Numbered from the stretch's first letter, positions 48,722 through 57,499 are shown. The stretch is 64,000 nt of DNA from Streptomyces sp. NBC_00459 (GCF_036013955.1 NZ_CP107903.1:3658001-3722000), one strand, 5' to 3'. Program-made: numbers and translations. The notes: generated from the sequence alone by a model not told the origin.

Positions 48722-51036
48722 GACGTCGCCGTCACTGTCACCACCGCCGCCTGCGGGCGGATCGGCAGGCGGTTCACCGGGCGGCCGGTCGCCGCGCGTA
48801 CCGCCGAGGCGATGGCCGCCGGGGACGTCACCACCGGTACCGCGCTCGCCGCCTTCGCGCCGAAGGGGGCGACCACGTCCCGTTCCTCGACCAGCTTGAC
48901 GATGTGGATGTCCGGGGCGTCCAGGGCGGTCGGGAGTGCGTAGCCCGTGAGGTCGGGGTGGCGGATCAGCCCGCGCGCGGAGCGCAGGTTCTCCGTGAGC
49001 GCGATGCCGACGCCCTGGGTGACGCCCGCCTCGATACGGGCCGCCAGCTGGGCGGGGTTCAGCACGCGGCCGACGTCCTGGGCGAGCGCCAGTTCCACCA
49101 CACGCACCGAGCCGAGCTCGATGTCGACGTCCACCACCGCGCGGATCGCGCAGAACGCGAGGCCCACGAAGGCGTCGCCCTGGCCTGCCTCGTCGAGCGG
49201 TTCCGTGGGGTGGGGGCGGCACTGGGCCGTGGCCCAGAGTTCCTTGCCGTCCATCGCCTCCGTCACCGTGGTCGACAGGACGCCGTCGTACGAAGTGATC
49301 TTGCCGTCGGTGATCTGGAGCAGTTCCGTGGACATGCCGAACTTGTGCGCCAGGGGCTGGAGGAGCTGGGTGCGGACCATTTTCGCGGCCCGTTCCACCG
49401 CGCCGCCCGACACCCAGGTGTGGCGGCCTCGGGCGCCCGGGCCGGCCGGGGGCTGGTCGGTGTCGACCGGGGCCACGTGGACCTCGTCGATACCGAGCGT
49501 CTCCTGGACGATCTGGCGGGCCAGGGTGGTGAAGCCCTGGCCTGTCTCCACGGCCGCGCACAGGACCGTGGCGATGCCGTCGTGGACCTTGACGGTGGCC
49601 GTCGAGACCTCGTCGGCGCCCTCGGCACCGAGCATGTGGACCATGCCCAGTCCGTAGCCGACACCGCGCCGGACGGCGCCCGGTTCACCCGCGCCCTCGG
49701 GGCCGCCCGGGAGCAGCCACTCGTCCTCGGGGGTGTCCTTGGGAAGTGGCGGGAGCGGGAAGTCCCTTACCGCCTGGAGGAGTTCGGCGACCGGGGCCGG
49801 GCAGGTGACGGACTGGCCGGTCGGGAGCACGTCTCCCGTGGCCATCGCGTTGCGCAGACGCAGCTCGGCCGGGTCGACGCCCAGCTTCTTCGCCAGCTTG
49901 TCCATCTGGGCCTCGTAGGCCGCGCAGACCTGCATCGCGCCCTCGCCGCGCACATGGCCCGAGGGCGGGTTGTTGGTGCGCACCGCCCAGCCCTCGATGA
50001 AGGCGTTGGGGACGACGTAGGGGCCGCAGGCGAAGGAGACGGCCGCCGCGAGGGCCTCCCCCGAGGTGTCCGCGTACGCGCCCGCGTCGAGCAGGATCTG
50101 TGCCTCGACCTTCACCAGCTTGCCGTCGGTGTCCGCGTGGTGGCGGTAGCGCAGGAGGGTGGGATGTCTGTGGACGTGGCCCAGGAAGGACTCTTCGCGG
50201 GTCGCCGTCAGTTTCACCGGGCAGCCCGTTTTCAGGGCGAGGAGGCCGAGCGGGAGCTGGAAGCCCTGGTCCTCTCGGTCGGCGGTGGCGCCGGGGACTC
50301 CGGTGACGACCACCTTCACGCGCTCGGGTTCCAGGCCGTAGCAGGCGGCGGCCGCGTCACGGTCCGCGTGCGGGTCGGTGGAGGCGAGGTACAGCTCCAC
50401 ACCGCCGTCGGGGCGCGGTACGGCGAGCCCCGCCTCGGCGCCGATGGGGGCCGGGTCCTGGCGGCCGATCCGGTAGAGGCCCTCGACGACGATCTCGCCG
50501 ACCGCGTCCGGGTCGCCGTGGCGCAGCGGGATGTGCCGGATCAGGTTGCCGTCGGGGTGCAGCGGTTCGGCCTCGAATGCCTGCTCGGGGTCGGTCACCG
50601 GGTCGAGTACTTCGTACTCGACGATGACGGCCGCCGCCGCCATGCGCGCGGTGTCCGGGTGGTCGGCGGCGACTGCGGCGATGGGCTCCCCGTGGTGGCG
50701 TACCACTTCTGAGGCGAACATCGGGCGGTCGGCTCTGCCGCGGCCGTGCAGTTCGACCCCGGGCACGTCCTCGTGCGTCACGACGGCCCGTACGCCGGGC
50801 ATCTCACGCGCGTGGGTGGTGTCGATGGAGAGGATGCGCGCGTGCGGGTGCGGTGAGCGCAGCACGGCGGCCCACAGCAGGCCCTCGGCCCACAGGTCGG
50901 CGGCGTACGGGAACGTGCCCTCCGTCTTCGCGCGCGCGTCGGCGGCCGGCAGCGATACGCCGAGGCCGTGCGGGAGTGCCTCCGCGTCGGGGTCGGCCGC
51001 CGCGGCCGTGGTCGCGGTGGCGGCTTCGTTGCTCAC
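48718..51036 (-). CDS. Xanthine-dehydrogenase-family molybdenum-binding subunit
   Basis: A 772-residue large subunit of a molybdenum hydroxylase. Expected features are LPAADARAKTEGTFPYAADL, AAVLRSPHPHARILSID, RHHGEPIAAVAADHPDTARM, GQGFTTLARQIVQETLG, and VVELALAQDVGRVLNPAQLA. Two usual motifs are altered: FRGFG becomes VRGEG, and the region that normally carries the catalytic Glu (KGxGE) reads GAKAASAVPVVTSPAAIASA. The GTG start overlaps the Fe-S gene stop. It may act on an unusual substrate or have lost hydroxylase activity. Confidence 0.9.
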   Translation of the reverse strand: MSNEAATATTAAAADPDAEALPHGLGVSLPAADARAKTEGTFPYAADLWAEGLLWAAVLRSPHPHARILSIDTTHAREMPGVRAVVTHEDVPGVELHGRGRADRPMFASEVVRHHGEPIAAVAADHPDTARMAAAAVIVEYEVLDPVTDPEQAFEAEPLHPDGNLIRHIPLRHGDPDAVGEIVVEGLYRIGRQDPAPIGAEAGLAVPRPDGGVELYLASTDPHADRDAAAACYGLEPERVKVVVTGVPGATADREDQGFQLPLGLLALKTGCPVKLTATREESFLGHVHRHPTLLRYRHHADTDGKLVKVEAQILLDAGAYADTSGEALAAAVSFACGPYVVPNAFIEGWAVRTNNPPSGHVRGEGAMQVCAAYEAQMDKLAKKLGVDPAELRLRNAMATGDVLPTGQSVTCPAPVAELLQAVRDFPLPPLPKDTPEDEWLLPGGPEGAGEPGAVRRGVGYGLGMVHMLGAEGADEVSTATVKVHDGIATVLCAAVETGQGFTTLARQIVQETLGIDEVHVAPVDTDQPPAGPGARGRHTWVSGGAVERAAKMVRTQLLQPLAHKFGMSTELLQITDGKITSYDGVLSTTVTEAMDGKELWATAQCRPHPTEPLDEAGQGDAFVGLAFCAIRAVVDVDIELGSVRVVELALAQDVGRVLNPAQLAARIEAGVTQGVGIALTENLRSARGLIRHPDLTGYALPTALDAPDIHIVKLVEERDVVAPFGAKAASAVPVVTSPAAIASAVRAATGRPVNRLPIRPQAAVVTVTATS

Positions 51037-52745
51037 GTCTGGCCTCCGTCCTGGCCGTGAGTCTGGTCATAGGCGTGCGAGTCGTGGTTCCGGGCGGGTT
51101 CGAAGCCCGGGGCGTCGAACGCGGAGGGGTTGACGCCGCCCCCGCCCGGTCCGGCCTGGTGCGGGATGCGTGTCTCGCCGTCCTCGCCCTCGGCGTCGGC
51201 GGCGTGCGCCTCGCGTTCGGCGACGACCTCGCGGACCGCCTCCAGGACGCCCCGGTAGCCGGAGCAGCGGCACAGGTTGCCGCACAGGGCCTGGCGCGTC
51301 TCCAGTTCGGTCGGGGCGGGGTTGCCCTCCAGGAGGTCGTGCACGGTCATCGCCATCCCGGGGACGCAGAAACCGCACTGCACGGCCCCGCACTTGGCGA
51401 GCGCCCGCTGTACGTCCGAGGGCTGCCCGTCGGTGGCGAGGCCCTCCACGGTGCGTACCTCGCTGCCGGCGGCGGTGACCGCGGGCACCAGGCAGGAGGC
51501 GACGAGCCGTCCGTCCACCTGCACGTTGCAGGCCCCGCACTCGCCCTGGGAGCAGCCGTCCTTGGCACCGGCGAGGCCGAGGCGCTCGCGCAGTACGTAG
51601 AGCAGCGACTCGCCGATCCAGGCGTCGGGGACGGGCCGGTCGGAGCCGTTGACGCGCAGCACGTACGAGGCGAGGGGGTGTTCCTCGCCGGGCAGCCCGG
51701 GGGCGTCGTCGGCCGGATCGGCCGCGTCGGGCTCTGCTGCGGGTTCCTCGTCGGTCGCCCTGGCACCGGATGCCTCGGGGTCCGCGTCCGGCTCACCCTC
51801 CACGCCCTCCACGGCCTCCTCGGCGGCCTCCGGGGAGGTTTCCGGCCCAGGAGCAGGGTCGGGCTCCGTGGCGGCCTCTGCGGGGCCGCCAGGGCCCTCG
51901 CCAGGGCCGGGGGCGACCGTGGTCGGATCCTGGTCCTTGTCGGCGACCGCGTGACCGGCTTCGGTGACGGCATGACCGGTGGCGTCGGACCGGTGACCGA
52001 TCCCGTCGGCCGTACGACCGGCGCCGTCCGTTTCGTGCACCGTTTCGGGCGCGTACGTCGTCCCCGCGCCGTTCGTCCGGTCGGCCTGCGACTCCGGGTC
52101 GGTTCCGGGCGCCCAGGGCCGTGCCGGTGACTCCGTCGCCCAGGGCGCGGACGCGCCGCCGGGGAGCGTGGCGGGCGGCGTGCCGCCCCACTGCTCGACC
52201 AGCGCCGACGTGCTGAACTCGCCCGATTCGTCCGGAAGGTCGCCGTTGGCGACGGGGATCCGCCACTCCCCGGTCACCTCGCGGCCCGGGGATCCGGGAG
52301 CGGCGGCGCCCGGCGCACCGGTGCCCTGGTCGAAGGCCCACTGCCCCGTGGAGCTCTGGTCGTAGCTGAACCCGTCGTGCCGCTGCGCCTCCTGGGGCAC
52401 GGCGTTCGGGTCCGGCCACTGGGTGCCGCCGGGGGGCGCGGGAGGCATCCCCCACGCGCCCGGGGAGCCGTCCTCGGCACCCGGAGCCGCCGCTATCTGC
52501 GGGGGCACGTATCCGTGGCCGGGCGCGGCCAGCGGGCTGTCCACGGAGGCCAGGAACGCGTCGATGCCCCCCTCGGGGAGCTTCACGAAGGCGGTCGCAC
52601 CGTCGTCGTAGTCGCCCTGGGGCAGCGGGTCCCAGCGGCCCCCGCCACGGGGCGCGCCCTCTGCGCGCTGGTCCCCGTGCTGCTCCCGTTGCTGACTCCC
52701 GCGCCGGTCGCCGTACTGGTCGTCGCCGTACTGGTCGTCGGTCAC
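51033..52745 (-). CDS. Xanthine-dehydrogenase-family [2Fe-2S] subunit with long N-terminal extension
   Basis: 570 residues; the family subunit is usually about 160. The C-terminal part is orthodox: the first cluster ligands in AKDGCSQGECGACNVQVDGR, then C in ASCLVP, and the second cluster in AKCGAVQCGFCVPGMAMT and LCGNLCRCSGYRGVLEA. About 370 residues ahead of it are acidic, rich in Gly/Pro/Ala/Asp, with no predicted fold. The GTG start (52745) overlaps the FAD-subunit stop. A GGQGY-like Gln/Tyr segment opens the chain (DDQYGDDQYGD). Confidence 0.88.
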   Translation of the reverse strand: MTDDQYGDDQYGDRRGSQQREQHGDQRAEGAPRGGGRWDPLPQGDYDDGATAFVKLPEGGIDAFLASVDSPLAAPGHGYVPPQIAAAPGAEDGSPGAWGMPPAPPGGTQWPDPNAVPQEAQRHDGFSYDQSSTGQWAFDQGTGAPGAAAPGSPGREVTGEWRIPVANGDLPDESGEFSTSALVEQWGGTPPATLPGGASAPWATESPARPWAPGTDPESQADRTNGAGTTYAPETVHETDGAGRTADGIGHRSDATGHAVTEAGHAVADKDQDPTTVAPGPGEGPGGPAEAATEPDPAPGPETSPEAAEEAVEGVEGEPDADPEASGARATDEEPAAEPDAADPADDAPGLPGEEHPLASYVLRVNGSDRPVPDAWIGESLLYVLRERLGLAGAKDGCSQGECGACNVQVDGRLVASCLVPAVTAAGSEVRTVEGLATDGQPSDVQRALAKCGAVQCGFCVPGMAMTVHDLLEGNPAPTELETRQALCGNLCRCSGYRGVLEAVREVVAEREAHAADAEGEDGETRIPHQAGPGGGGVNPSAFDAPGFEPARNHDSHAYDQTHGQDGGQT

Positions 52746-53635
52746 GACAGTGCCCTCCCCAGTGCTCGTCGGGCCAGCGCGGCGACAGTGCGCCGCAGGT
52801 GCAGGACCGCGGGCGGAAGCGGTGGTACGGAGCCGTCCTCGGCCGGGGCCGGGTCGGGAATGCAGGCCGCGGCGACGTACTCGCCGAAGGCACCCAGTGC
52901 CTCCGGGACGATCGTGCGGTTGTTGTCCCAGTCGATGAGCCGGGCGACCCACTGCTCGGCGTCCAGGGGACGCAGCGGCATCGGCGCTATGGCGCCGACG
53001 GCGCACCTGACTCCGCGCCGGGCGGGGTCGAGGACGAGTGCGACGGACGCGAGGGCACGCCCGGGGCCGGTCCGTCCGGTGGCCTTCAGGAAGACCTGGG
53101 GTGCGTGCAGCAGGGGCACGCGCACGAAGCCGATAAGTTCACCGGCGCGCAACAATTCGACGCCTGCCAGCAGGTGCGACACCGGGATCTCACGGCGGGC
53201 GCCACCGGGGCCCGCGATGATCAGCGTCGCCTCCAGGGCGGCCAGCACGGGCAGCGCGTCCCCCGTGGGGGCGGCCGTGGCGATGTTGCCGCCCAGGGTG
53301 CCCGCGTTGCGGATCTGCGGCGGGCCCGCGGCACGCGCGGAGGCGGCCAGGGCCGGGATCAGGGCGGCGAAGTCGGGGCGGCCCATCCGCGCGTGGGTGA
53401 GGCCGGCGCCGAGCAGGGCATGGCCGTCCTGGTACTGCCAGCCGCGGATCTCGCTGATCCGGCCGAGGCCGACGAGTGCGGCGGGCCTGAGCTGCCCGGA
53501 GTTGACGGTGGCCATGAGGTCGGTGCCGCCCGCCACGGGGACGGCCGCCGGCATGGCTGCGAGCGCCGCGACGGCCTCGTCCAGCGAGGCGGGCAGCGTC
53601 ACGGCCTGCGCCGCCTGCGGTGCGTGCGTGGTCAA
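52742..53635 (-). CDS. Xanthine-dehydrogenase-family FAD-binding subunit
   Basis: 297 residues. FAD-binding motifs are AAVPVAGGTDLMATVNSGQL (pyrophosphate loop) and RNAGTLGGNIATAAPTGDAL, with LGAGLTHARMGRPDFAALIP between. The start is placed at the TTG at 53635, after AAGGGG, because the longer frame upstream is not similar to the family. It is the first gene of the four-gene operon and overlaps the next by 4 bp. A missing upstream regulator or chaperone (XdhC) is not seen. Confidence 0.9.
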   Translation of the reverse strand: MTTHAPQAAQAVTLPASLDEAVAALAAMPAAVPVAGGTDLMATVNSGQLRPAALVGLGRISEIRGWQYQDGHALLGAGLTHARMGRPDFAALIPALAASARAAGPPQIRNAGTLGGNIATAAPTGDALPVLAALEATLIIAGPGGARREIPVSHLLAGVELLRAGELIGFVRVPLLHAPQVFLKATGRTGPGRALASVALVLDPARRGVRCAVGAIAPMPLRPLDAEQWVARLIDWDNNRTIVPEALGAFGEYVAAACIPDPAPAEDGSVPPLPPAVLHLRRTVAALARRALGRALS

Positions 53636-53807
53636 ACCGGCTGCCCCTTCCCGCTGCCCCACCTGGTCCCACCTGTGTTGCCGTACGGTACGTGCTGACA
53701 GGGCGGACGTGGCAACTCTGGCACATTCTCGCGAGACCCGAACGCAGGGGTCCGCTAGGAGGCATTCGCCCACCTCATCGGCGAGATGGTCCGTTTTCGC
53801 ACGACAT

Positions 53808-53839
53808 CACCGATCGGTTCCGATTGGAACTGATCGGTG
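53808..53839 (-). terminator. Terminator after the hexosaminidase gene
   Basis: A 14-bp stem with one mismatch (CACCGATCGGTTCC against GGAACTGATCGGTG) and a GATT loop lies 42 bp downstream of the hexosaminidase stop. Confidence 0.75.
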
Positions 53840-53880
53840 AGCGTTGAGGGCGTTTTCATCTGTGAAGCCTCAGCGGGGCC

Positions 53881-55536
53881 TCACACGTTCGGGGGCGCTC
53901 CCTCGATCGGACGTCCGAGGACCCCTGGCCGCTGCTGCCACGGATGCGGCCCCGCCGGCGGCCGGTAACCGACACCTAGGGCGTCAAGTCGCCCGTAATG
54001 GGCGGTCATCCGGCGTTCGAAGCCGGCGTAGTCCCGTTCGGCGGGCGCGGGCAGGGCGCTCCAGGCGACCTCCGCGAAGGCGGCCAGCCGAGGGAACGCC
54101 TGGTAGTCCACGCGTCCGGTGTCCTCCATCACCTCGGTCCACAGGTTGGCCTGCGTGCCGAGGACGTGCCGCGACTCCTCGGGGCCCAACTCCGCTGGAA
54201 CCGGCTCGAAGCGGAAGACATCCTCAAGGGTGCGGACGTACCCGATGGGGACGGGTTCGTCGGCGCCGCCGTGCTGACGGTGATCCAAGTACACCTGCTC
54301 CTGAGGGCACATGACGACGTCGTGACCCGCGCGCGCGGCCGTGATGCCGCCCGCGTAACCGCGCCAGGAGGAGACGGCGGCGCCGGGTGCGAGGCCGCCC
54401 TCCAGGATCTCGTCCCAGCCGATGAGCCGCCGCCCGTGCGCGGTGAGCCAGGTGTCGAAGTGCCTTACGAACCACGACTGGAGCCCGTCCTCGTCGCCGA
54501 CCCCGAGTTCCTTGATGCGGGCCTGCGCGGTGCGCGACTCCCGCCACTGCTCCTTCGCGCACTCGTCGCCGCCGATGTGCACGAAACTCGAAAAGTGGCC
54601 GGCGTCCGCCGGGAACAGGTCGAGGACTTCCTCGAAGACGCCCTCGTAGAAGCGCAGGGCGGTGTCAGTGGGGGCGAGTACGTTGTGGCTGATCCCCCAG
54701 TTGTCCCAGACGGAGAGGGAGGTGGTGTCGATGACGTCGGTGTTGCCGAGTTCCGGATACGCGGCGATGGCGGCCTGCGAGTGCCCCGGCACGTCGATTT
54801 CGGGGACCACACTGATATGCCGTTCGGCGGCGTAGGCGACGATCTCGCGGATGTCGTCCTGGGTGTAGAAGCCACCGTGCGGCTTCTCCTCCCACAGCGG
54901 TGAGGCTCGGTGGCCGAATTTGGTCCGGGCCCGCCAGGAGCCGACCTCCGTCAGCTTCGGGTACCGCTTGATCTCGACGCGCCAGCCCTGGTCGTCCGTC
55001 AGATGGAAGTGGAAGACGTTGAGTTTGTGCGCCGCCATCAGGTCCAGGTAGCGAAGGACGCCTTCCTTGGGCATGAAGTGCCGGGCGACGTCGAGCATGA
55101 GGCCGCGCCAGCGGAATCGGGGGGTGTCCTCGACGATGGTGCCGGGGACGAGCCACTGCCGGCCAGGGGTGACAGGGGCACGCCGGAAGGCAGCGGGGCC
55201 GAGCAGCTGACGGAGCGTCTGCGCGCCCCAGAACACACCGGCCGGCCCGCCGCCGTGGATGGCGACGGCGTCCCCGTCGACGTACAGCTTGTAGCCCTCA
55301 GGACCCAGGTGACCGACGTCCTCGGGCAGCACCCGCAGCCGGACGGTCTCGCCTGCGGCCCCCGCTCCGGGCGGCAGCGAGAGGCCCGTCGCCGCCCCCA
55401 GGACACCGCGCAGCCAGCGGGCCGTCGCCTCGGTACCGGGCCCGGCGTCGATCACCGTGGTCTCGTCGAGCACGAAGCCACCCGCGTTGCCGACGCCACG
55501 CACGGGCGCCGGGATCAGTTCGGTCACGTCAGTCAC
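53881..55536 (-). CDS. GH20 beta-N-acetylhexosaminidase
   Basis: 551 residues. The GH20 catalytic pair is D324-E325 in VHIGGDECAKEQW; an N-terminal domain (LRGVLGAATGLSLPPG) and RFRWRGLMLDVARHFMPKEG, HLTDDQGWRVEIKRYPKL and a late LGTQANLWTEVM complete the fold. It releases terminal GlcNAc from chitin oligomers or glycans. No signal peptide is visible, so it is probably cytoplasmic, acting on imported sugars. The GTG at 55536 follows AAGGA. The upstream transporter operon has been cut by the TnpB insertion. Confidence 0.95.
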   Translation of the reverse strand: MTDVTELIPAPVRGVGNAGGFVLDETTVIDAGPGTEATARWLRGVLGAATGLSLPPGAGAAGETVRLRVLPEDVGHLGPEGYKLYVDGDAVAIHGGGPAGVFWGAQTLRQLLGPAAFRRAPVTPGRQWLVPGTIVEDTPRFRWRGLMLDVARHFMPKEGVLRYLDLMAAHKLNVFHFHLTDDQGWRVEIKRYPKLTEVGSWRARTKFGHRASPLWEEKPHGGFYTQDDIREIVAYAAERHISVVPEIDVPGHSQAAIAAYPELGNTDVIDTTSLSVWDNWGISHNVLAPTDTALRFYEGVFEEVLDLFPADAGHFSSFVHIGGDECAKEQWRESRTAQARIKELGVGDEDGLQSWFVRHFDTWLTAHGRRLIGWDEILEGGLAPGAAVSSWRGYAGGITAARAGHDVVMCPQEQVYLDHRQHGGADEPVPIGYVRTLEDVFRFEPVPAELGPEESRHVLGTQANLWTEVMEDTGRVDYQAFPRLAAFAEVAWSALPAPAERDYAGFERRMTAHYGRLDALGVGYRPPAGPHPWQQRPGVLGRPIEGAPPNV

Positions 55537-55537
55537 G

Positions 55538-55717
55538 TCAGTCCTTAACCGCTCCACCGAGCCCCGACACCAGTCGGCGCTGCACGAGTACGAAGAACAC
55601 CAGCACCGGAATCGTCATCACTGTGGAGGCGGCCATCACGCCGCCCCAGTCCGGGTCGTCGGGCTTGTAGAAGACCAGCAGGGCCATCGGCAGCGTCGGC
55701 TGGGAGAGGTCACTGAT
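55538..55717 (-). pseudogene. 3' fragment of a sugar ABC transporter permease gene
   Basis: About 59 codons remain, reading SDLSQPTLPMALLVFYKPDD through VMAASTVMTIPVLVFFVLVQ to GLGGAVKD and the stop. This is the C-terminus of a MalG/DasC-type permease. The rest of the gene and the other transporter genes are absent to the right, where the TnpB element stands. The stop overlaps the region before the hexosaminidase start, confirming that both were in one operon. Confidence 0.85.
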
Positions 55718-56870
55718 GTTGACTTCTTCCCTCTCGTGAACGAGGGGGATTCCTACGGCTCGCGCCGTAGGGGTTGTTCGCCGCGTTCAAGTCCCGGTCA
55801 TGGGTCGTACCGCAGCTGTCGCACGTCCACGTACGGAGGCTGAGCGGCATCTTCTTCTGCAAGGTGCCGCAGACGGAACACAGCTTGGAAGAAGGGAAGA
55901 AGCGGTCCACCGCGATCACTTCCCGCCCGTACCAGGCGGCCTTGTACTCCAGCATGGAACGGAACTCGCTCCGACTCGCGTCCGAGATGGCCCGGGCGAG
56001 CGTGTGGTTCTTGACCATGTTGCGCACAGTCAGGTCCTCGATCACGAGCGTTTGGTTTTCACGCACGAGCCGAGTGGTGGGCTTGTGGAGCGTGTCCCGG
56101 CGCCGATCGGCGATCCGGGCGCGGATCCTGGCGACCTTGCGCCGCGCCTTGGCCCGGCTGGTTCCAGCACCCCTGGCCTTACGGGACAGCTCCCGCTGAG
56201 CCCTGGCGAGACGGGCGCGATCACGGCGCTCATGCCGGGGGTTGGTGATCTTCTCGCCGGTAGAGCCGGTAGAGAGGGTCAGTAGGTGGTCCGGGCCGAC
56301 ATCGATCCCGACCGCCACATCGGCGGCCGGAAGTGGCTGCAGGGTGAGGTCGTCGCACAACATCGAGACGAACCAACGACCCGCCGCGTCCTGCGAGACG
56401 GTCACCGTTGACGGCGTCGTCTGTTCCGGGAGCGGGCTCGACCACACAATTTCCAGCGGGTCCGTCATCTTCGCCAGCGTCAGACGGCCATCACGGAAAC
56501 GGAACCCGCTGGTGGTGTATTCGGCGGACTTCCGGGACCTCTTCCGCGACTTGAAGCGCGGGTACCTCGCCCGCTTGCCGAAGAACTGGGTGAACGCGGC
56601 CTGCAAGTGCCGAAGTGTTTGCTGCAACGGCACCGACGACACATCGCTCAGGAACGCCAGTTCCTCCGTCTTCTTCCACGCCGTCAGCATCACCGAGGTG
56701 GCGTTGTGGTTGACCCGTTCCTGCCTGGTAGCCCACGCCTCCGTACGGGCGGCAGGGGCAAGGTTGCAGACCTTGCGGACGCAGCCGAACGTGCGCAACA
56801 GCTCAGCTGCCTGTACATCGTTCGGACAGAAGCGGTACTTGAACGCCCGCTTCACACATCCCTCAGCCAT
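55710..56870 (-). CDS. tnpB: TnpB RNA-guided nuclease of an IS200/IS605-type element
   Basis: 386 residues. The RuvC triad is intact: D190 in VAVGIDVGPDHLL, E278 in TLVIEDLTVRNM, and D360 in HDRDLNAANN. The zinc ribbon CSVCGTLQKKMPLSLRTWTC followed by DSCG lies between. TnpB uses a transposon-encoded guide RNA (omega RNA) to cleave matching DNA; it is the ancestor of Cas12. The stop codon lies just outside the element's right end, within the permease sequence. No tnpA is present. Confidence 0.93.
   Translation of the reverse strand: MAEGCVKRAFKYRFCPNDVQAAELLRTFGCVRKVCNLAPAARTEAWATRQERVNHNATSVMLTAWKKTEELAFLSDVSSVPLQQTLRHLQAAFTQFFGKRARYPRFKSRKRSRKSAEYTTSGFRFRDGRLTLAKMTDPLEIVWSSPLPEQTTPSTVTVSQDAAGRWFVSMLCDDLTLQPLPAADVAVGIDVGPDHLLTLSTGSTGEKITNPRHERRDRARLARAQRELSRKARGAGTSRAKARRKVARIRARIADRRRDTLHKPTTRLVRENQTLVIEDLTVRNMVKNHTLARAISDASRSEFRSMLEYKAAWYGREVIAVDRFFPSSKLCSVCGTLQKKMPLSLRTWTCDSCGTTHDRDLNAANNPYGASRRNPPRSREGRSQHQ
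55718..55772 (-). ncRNA. Probable 3' part of the TnpB omega RNA
   Basis: On the minus strand two hairpins precede the right end: CCTACGGC/GCCGTAGG (55752-55771) and a 9-bp stem with a 2-nt loop (55729-55748), then GAAGAAGTCAAC at the end. This matches the layout of omega RNAs, whose guide begins at the first base outside the element. The 5' limit within tnpB is unknown. Confidence 0.5.
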
Positions 56871-56899
56871 TCTCACAAACCAATAATGCAGTATGTGAT
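55718..56899 (-). mobile_element. TnpB-only IS200/IS605-type insertion
   Basis: The right end is set at 55718, where the minus strand reads AAGAAGTCAAC directly against the permease fragment. The left end is not defined; a position near 56899 (minus-strand ATCACATACTGC after TTGAAC) is a guess. There are no terminal inverted repeats or target duplications, as expected for this class. Mobilisation would need TnpA in trans. Confidence 0.6.
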
Positions 56900-57173
56900 G
56901 TTCAAATCCGCAGGTCATGGCACTGCGATCCGATCTGGAGAAGAGTCCCAGCCTCGCGCCCTGCTCCGCAGGAGTCCATTTCCCCCCCGGCCGACACCGG
57001 GGGTATCCGCGAAAGGACTCCGCTGAACATGACGGCAAGGGGTCTTGACGGCGTCTCCACCGCTCTGTGACCGGCCGACGCATCCCGTGCAGCGCCAGAC
57101 AGCACAGAGGTCCCCAGGGCGCGCAAAACGCACCCGGGACCTCTGCGACTACTGAACCACCGGCCGGCGCGGC
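56871..57173. other. Region between tnpB and the DUF3039 gene
   Basis: 303 bp. It holds the unresolved left end of the TnpB element, GC-rich filler with no recognisable remnant of the lost transporter operon, and the terminator at 57105-57145. Confidence 0.6.
57105..57145 (-). terminator. Terminator after the DUF3039 gene
   Basis: Perfect 10-bp arms CAGAGGTCCC and GGGACCTCTG with a 21-nt loop lie 29 bp downstream of the DUF3039 gene stop. Confidence 0.65.
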
Positions 57174-57470
57174 CTACTTCTTGCCGTCGCCCTTGCCCTC
57201 GTCGCCGCCGGAGCCCATGGACTCGTAGATCTCCTTGCACATGGGACACACCGGGTACTTCTTCGGGTCGCGGCCCGGTACCCAGACCTTGCCGCACAGC
57301 GCCACGACAGGAGTCCCGTCGAGGGCGCTCGCCATGATCTTGTCCTTCTGGACGTAGTGGGCGAAGCGCTCGTGGTCGCCGTCGCCGTGCGAGGTCTGCG
57401 GCGCCGGTTCGACGAGGGTCCCCGTACCAGTCCCGCGCTGGGGCTGGGTCTCAGGTTCAAGAGTGCTCAT
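57174..57470 (-). CDS. DUF3039 zinc-ribbon-like protein
   Basis: 98 residues of the actinobacterial DUF3039 family. The C-terminal half has paired cysteines suited to metal binding (VVALCGKVWVPGRDPKKYPV, then CPMCKEIYESM), and the N-terminus is disordered. Function unknown. Starts at the ATG at 57470. It lies 29 bp after yqgE on the same strand, which suggests an operon. Confidence 0.88.
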   Translation of the reverse strand: MSTLEPETQPQRGTGTGTLVEPAPQTSHGDGDHERFAHYVQKDKIMASALDGTPVVALCGKVWVPGRDPKKYPVCPMCKEIYESMGSGGDEGKGDGKK

Positions 57471-57499
57471 AACCGCAAGGGTACTGAAGGTCACACCCC

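Noticed and set aside
48904..50712. Plus-strand 602-codon frame opposite the molybdenum subunit gene
   Set aside because: A shadow frame of the real minus-strand gene, rich in Arg/Gly/Val with no motifs.
56902..57100. Remnant of the missing sugar transporter genes right of tnpB
   Set aside because: Translations of this stretch in all frames gave nothing resembling permeases or binding proteins.
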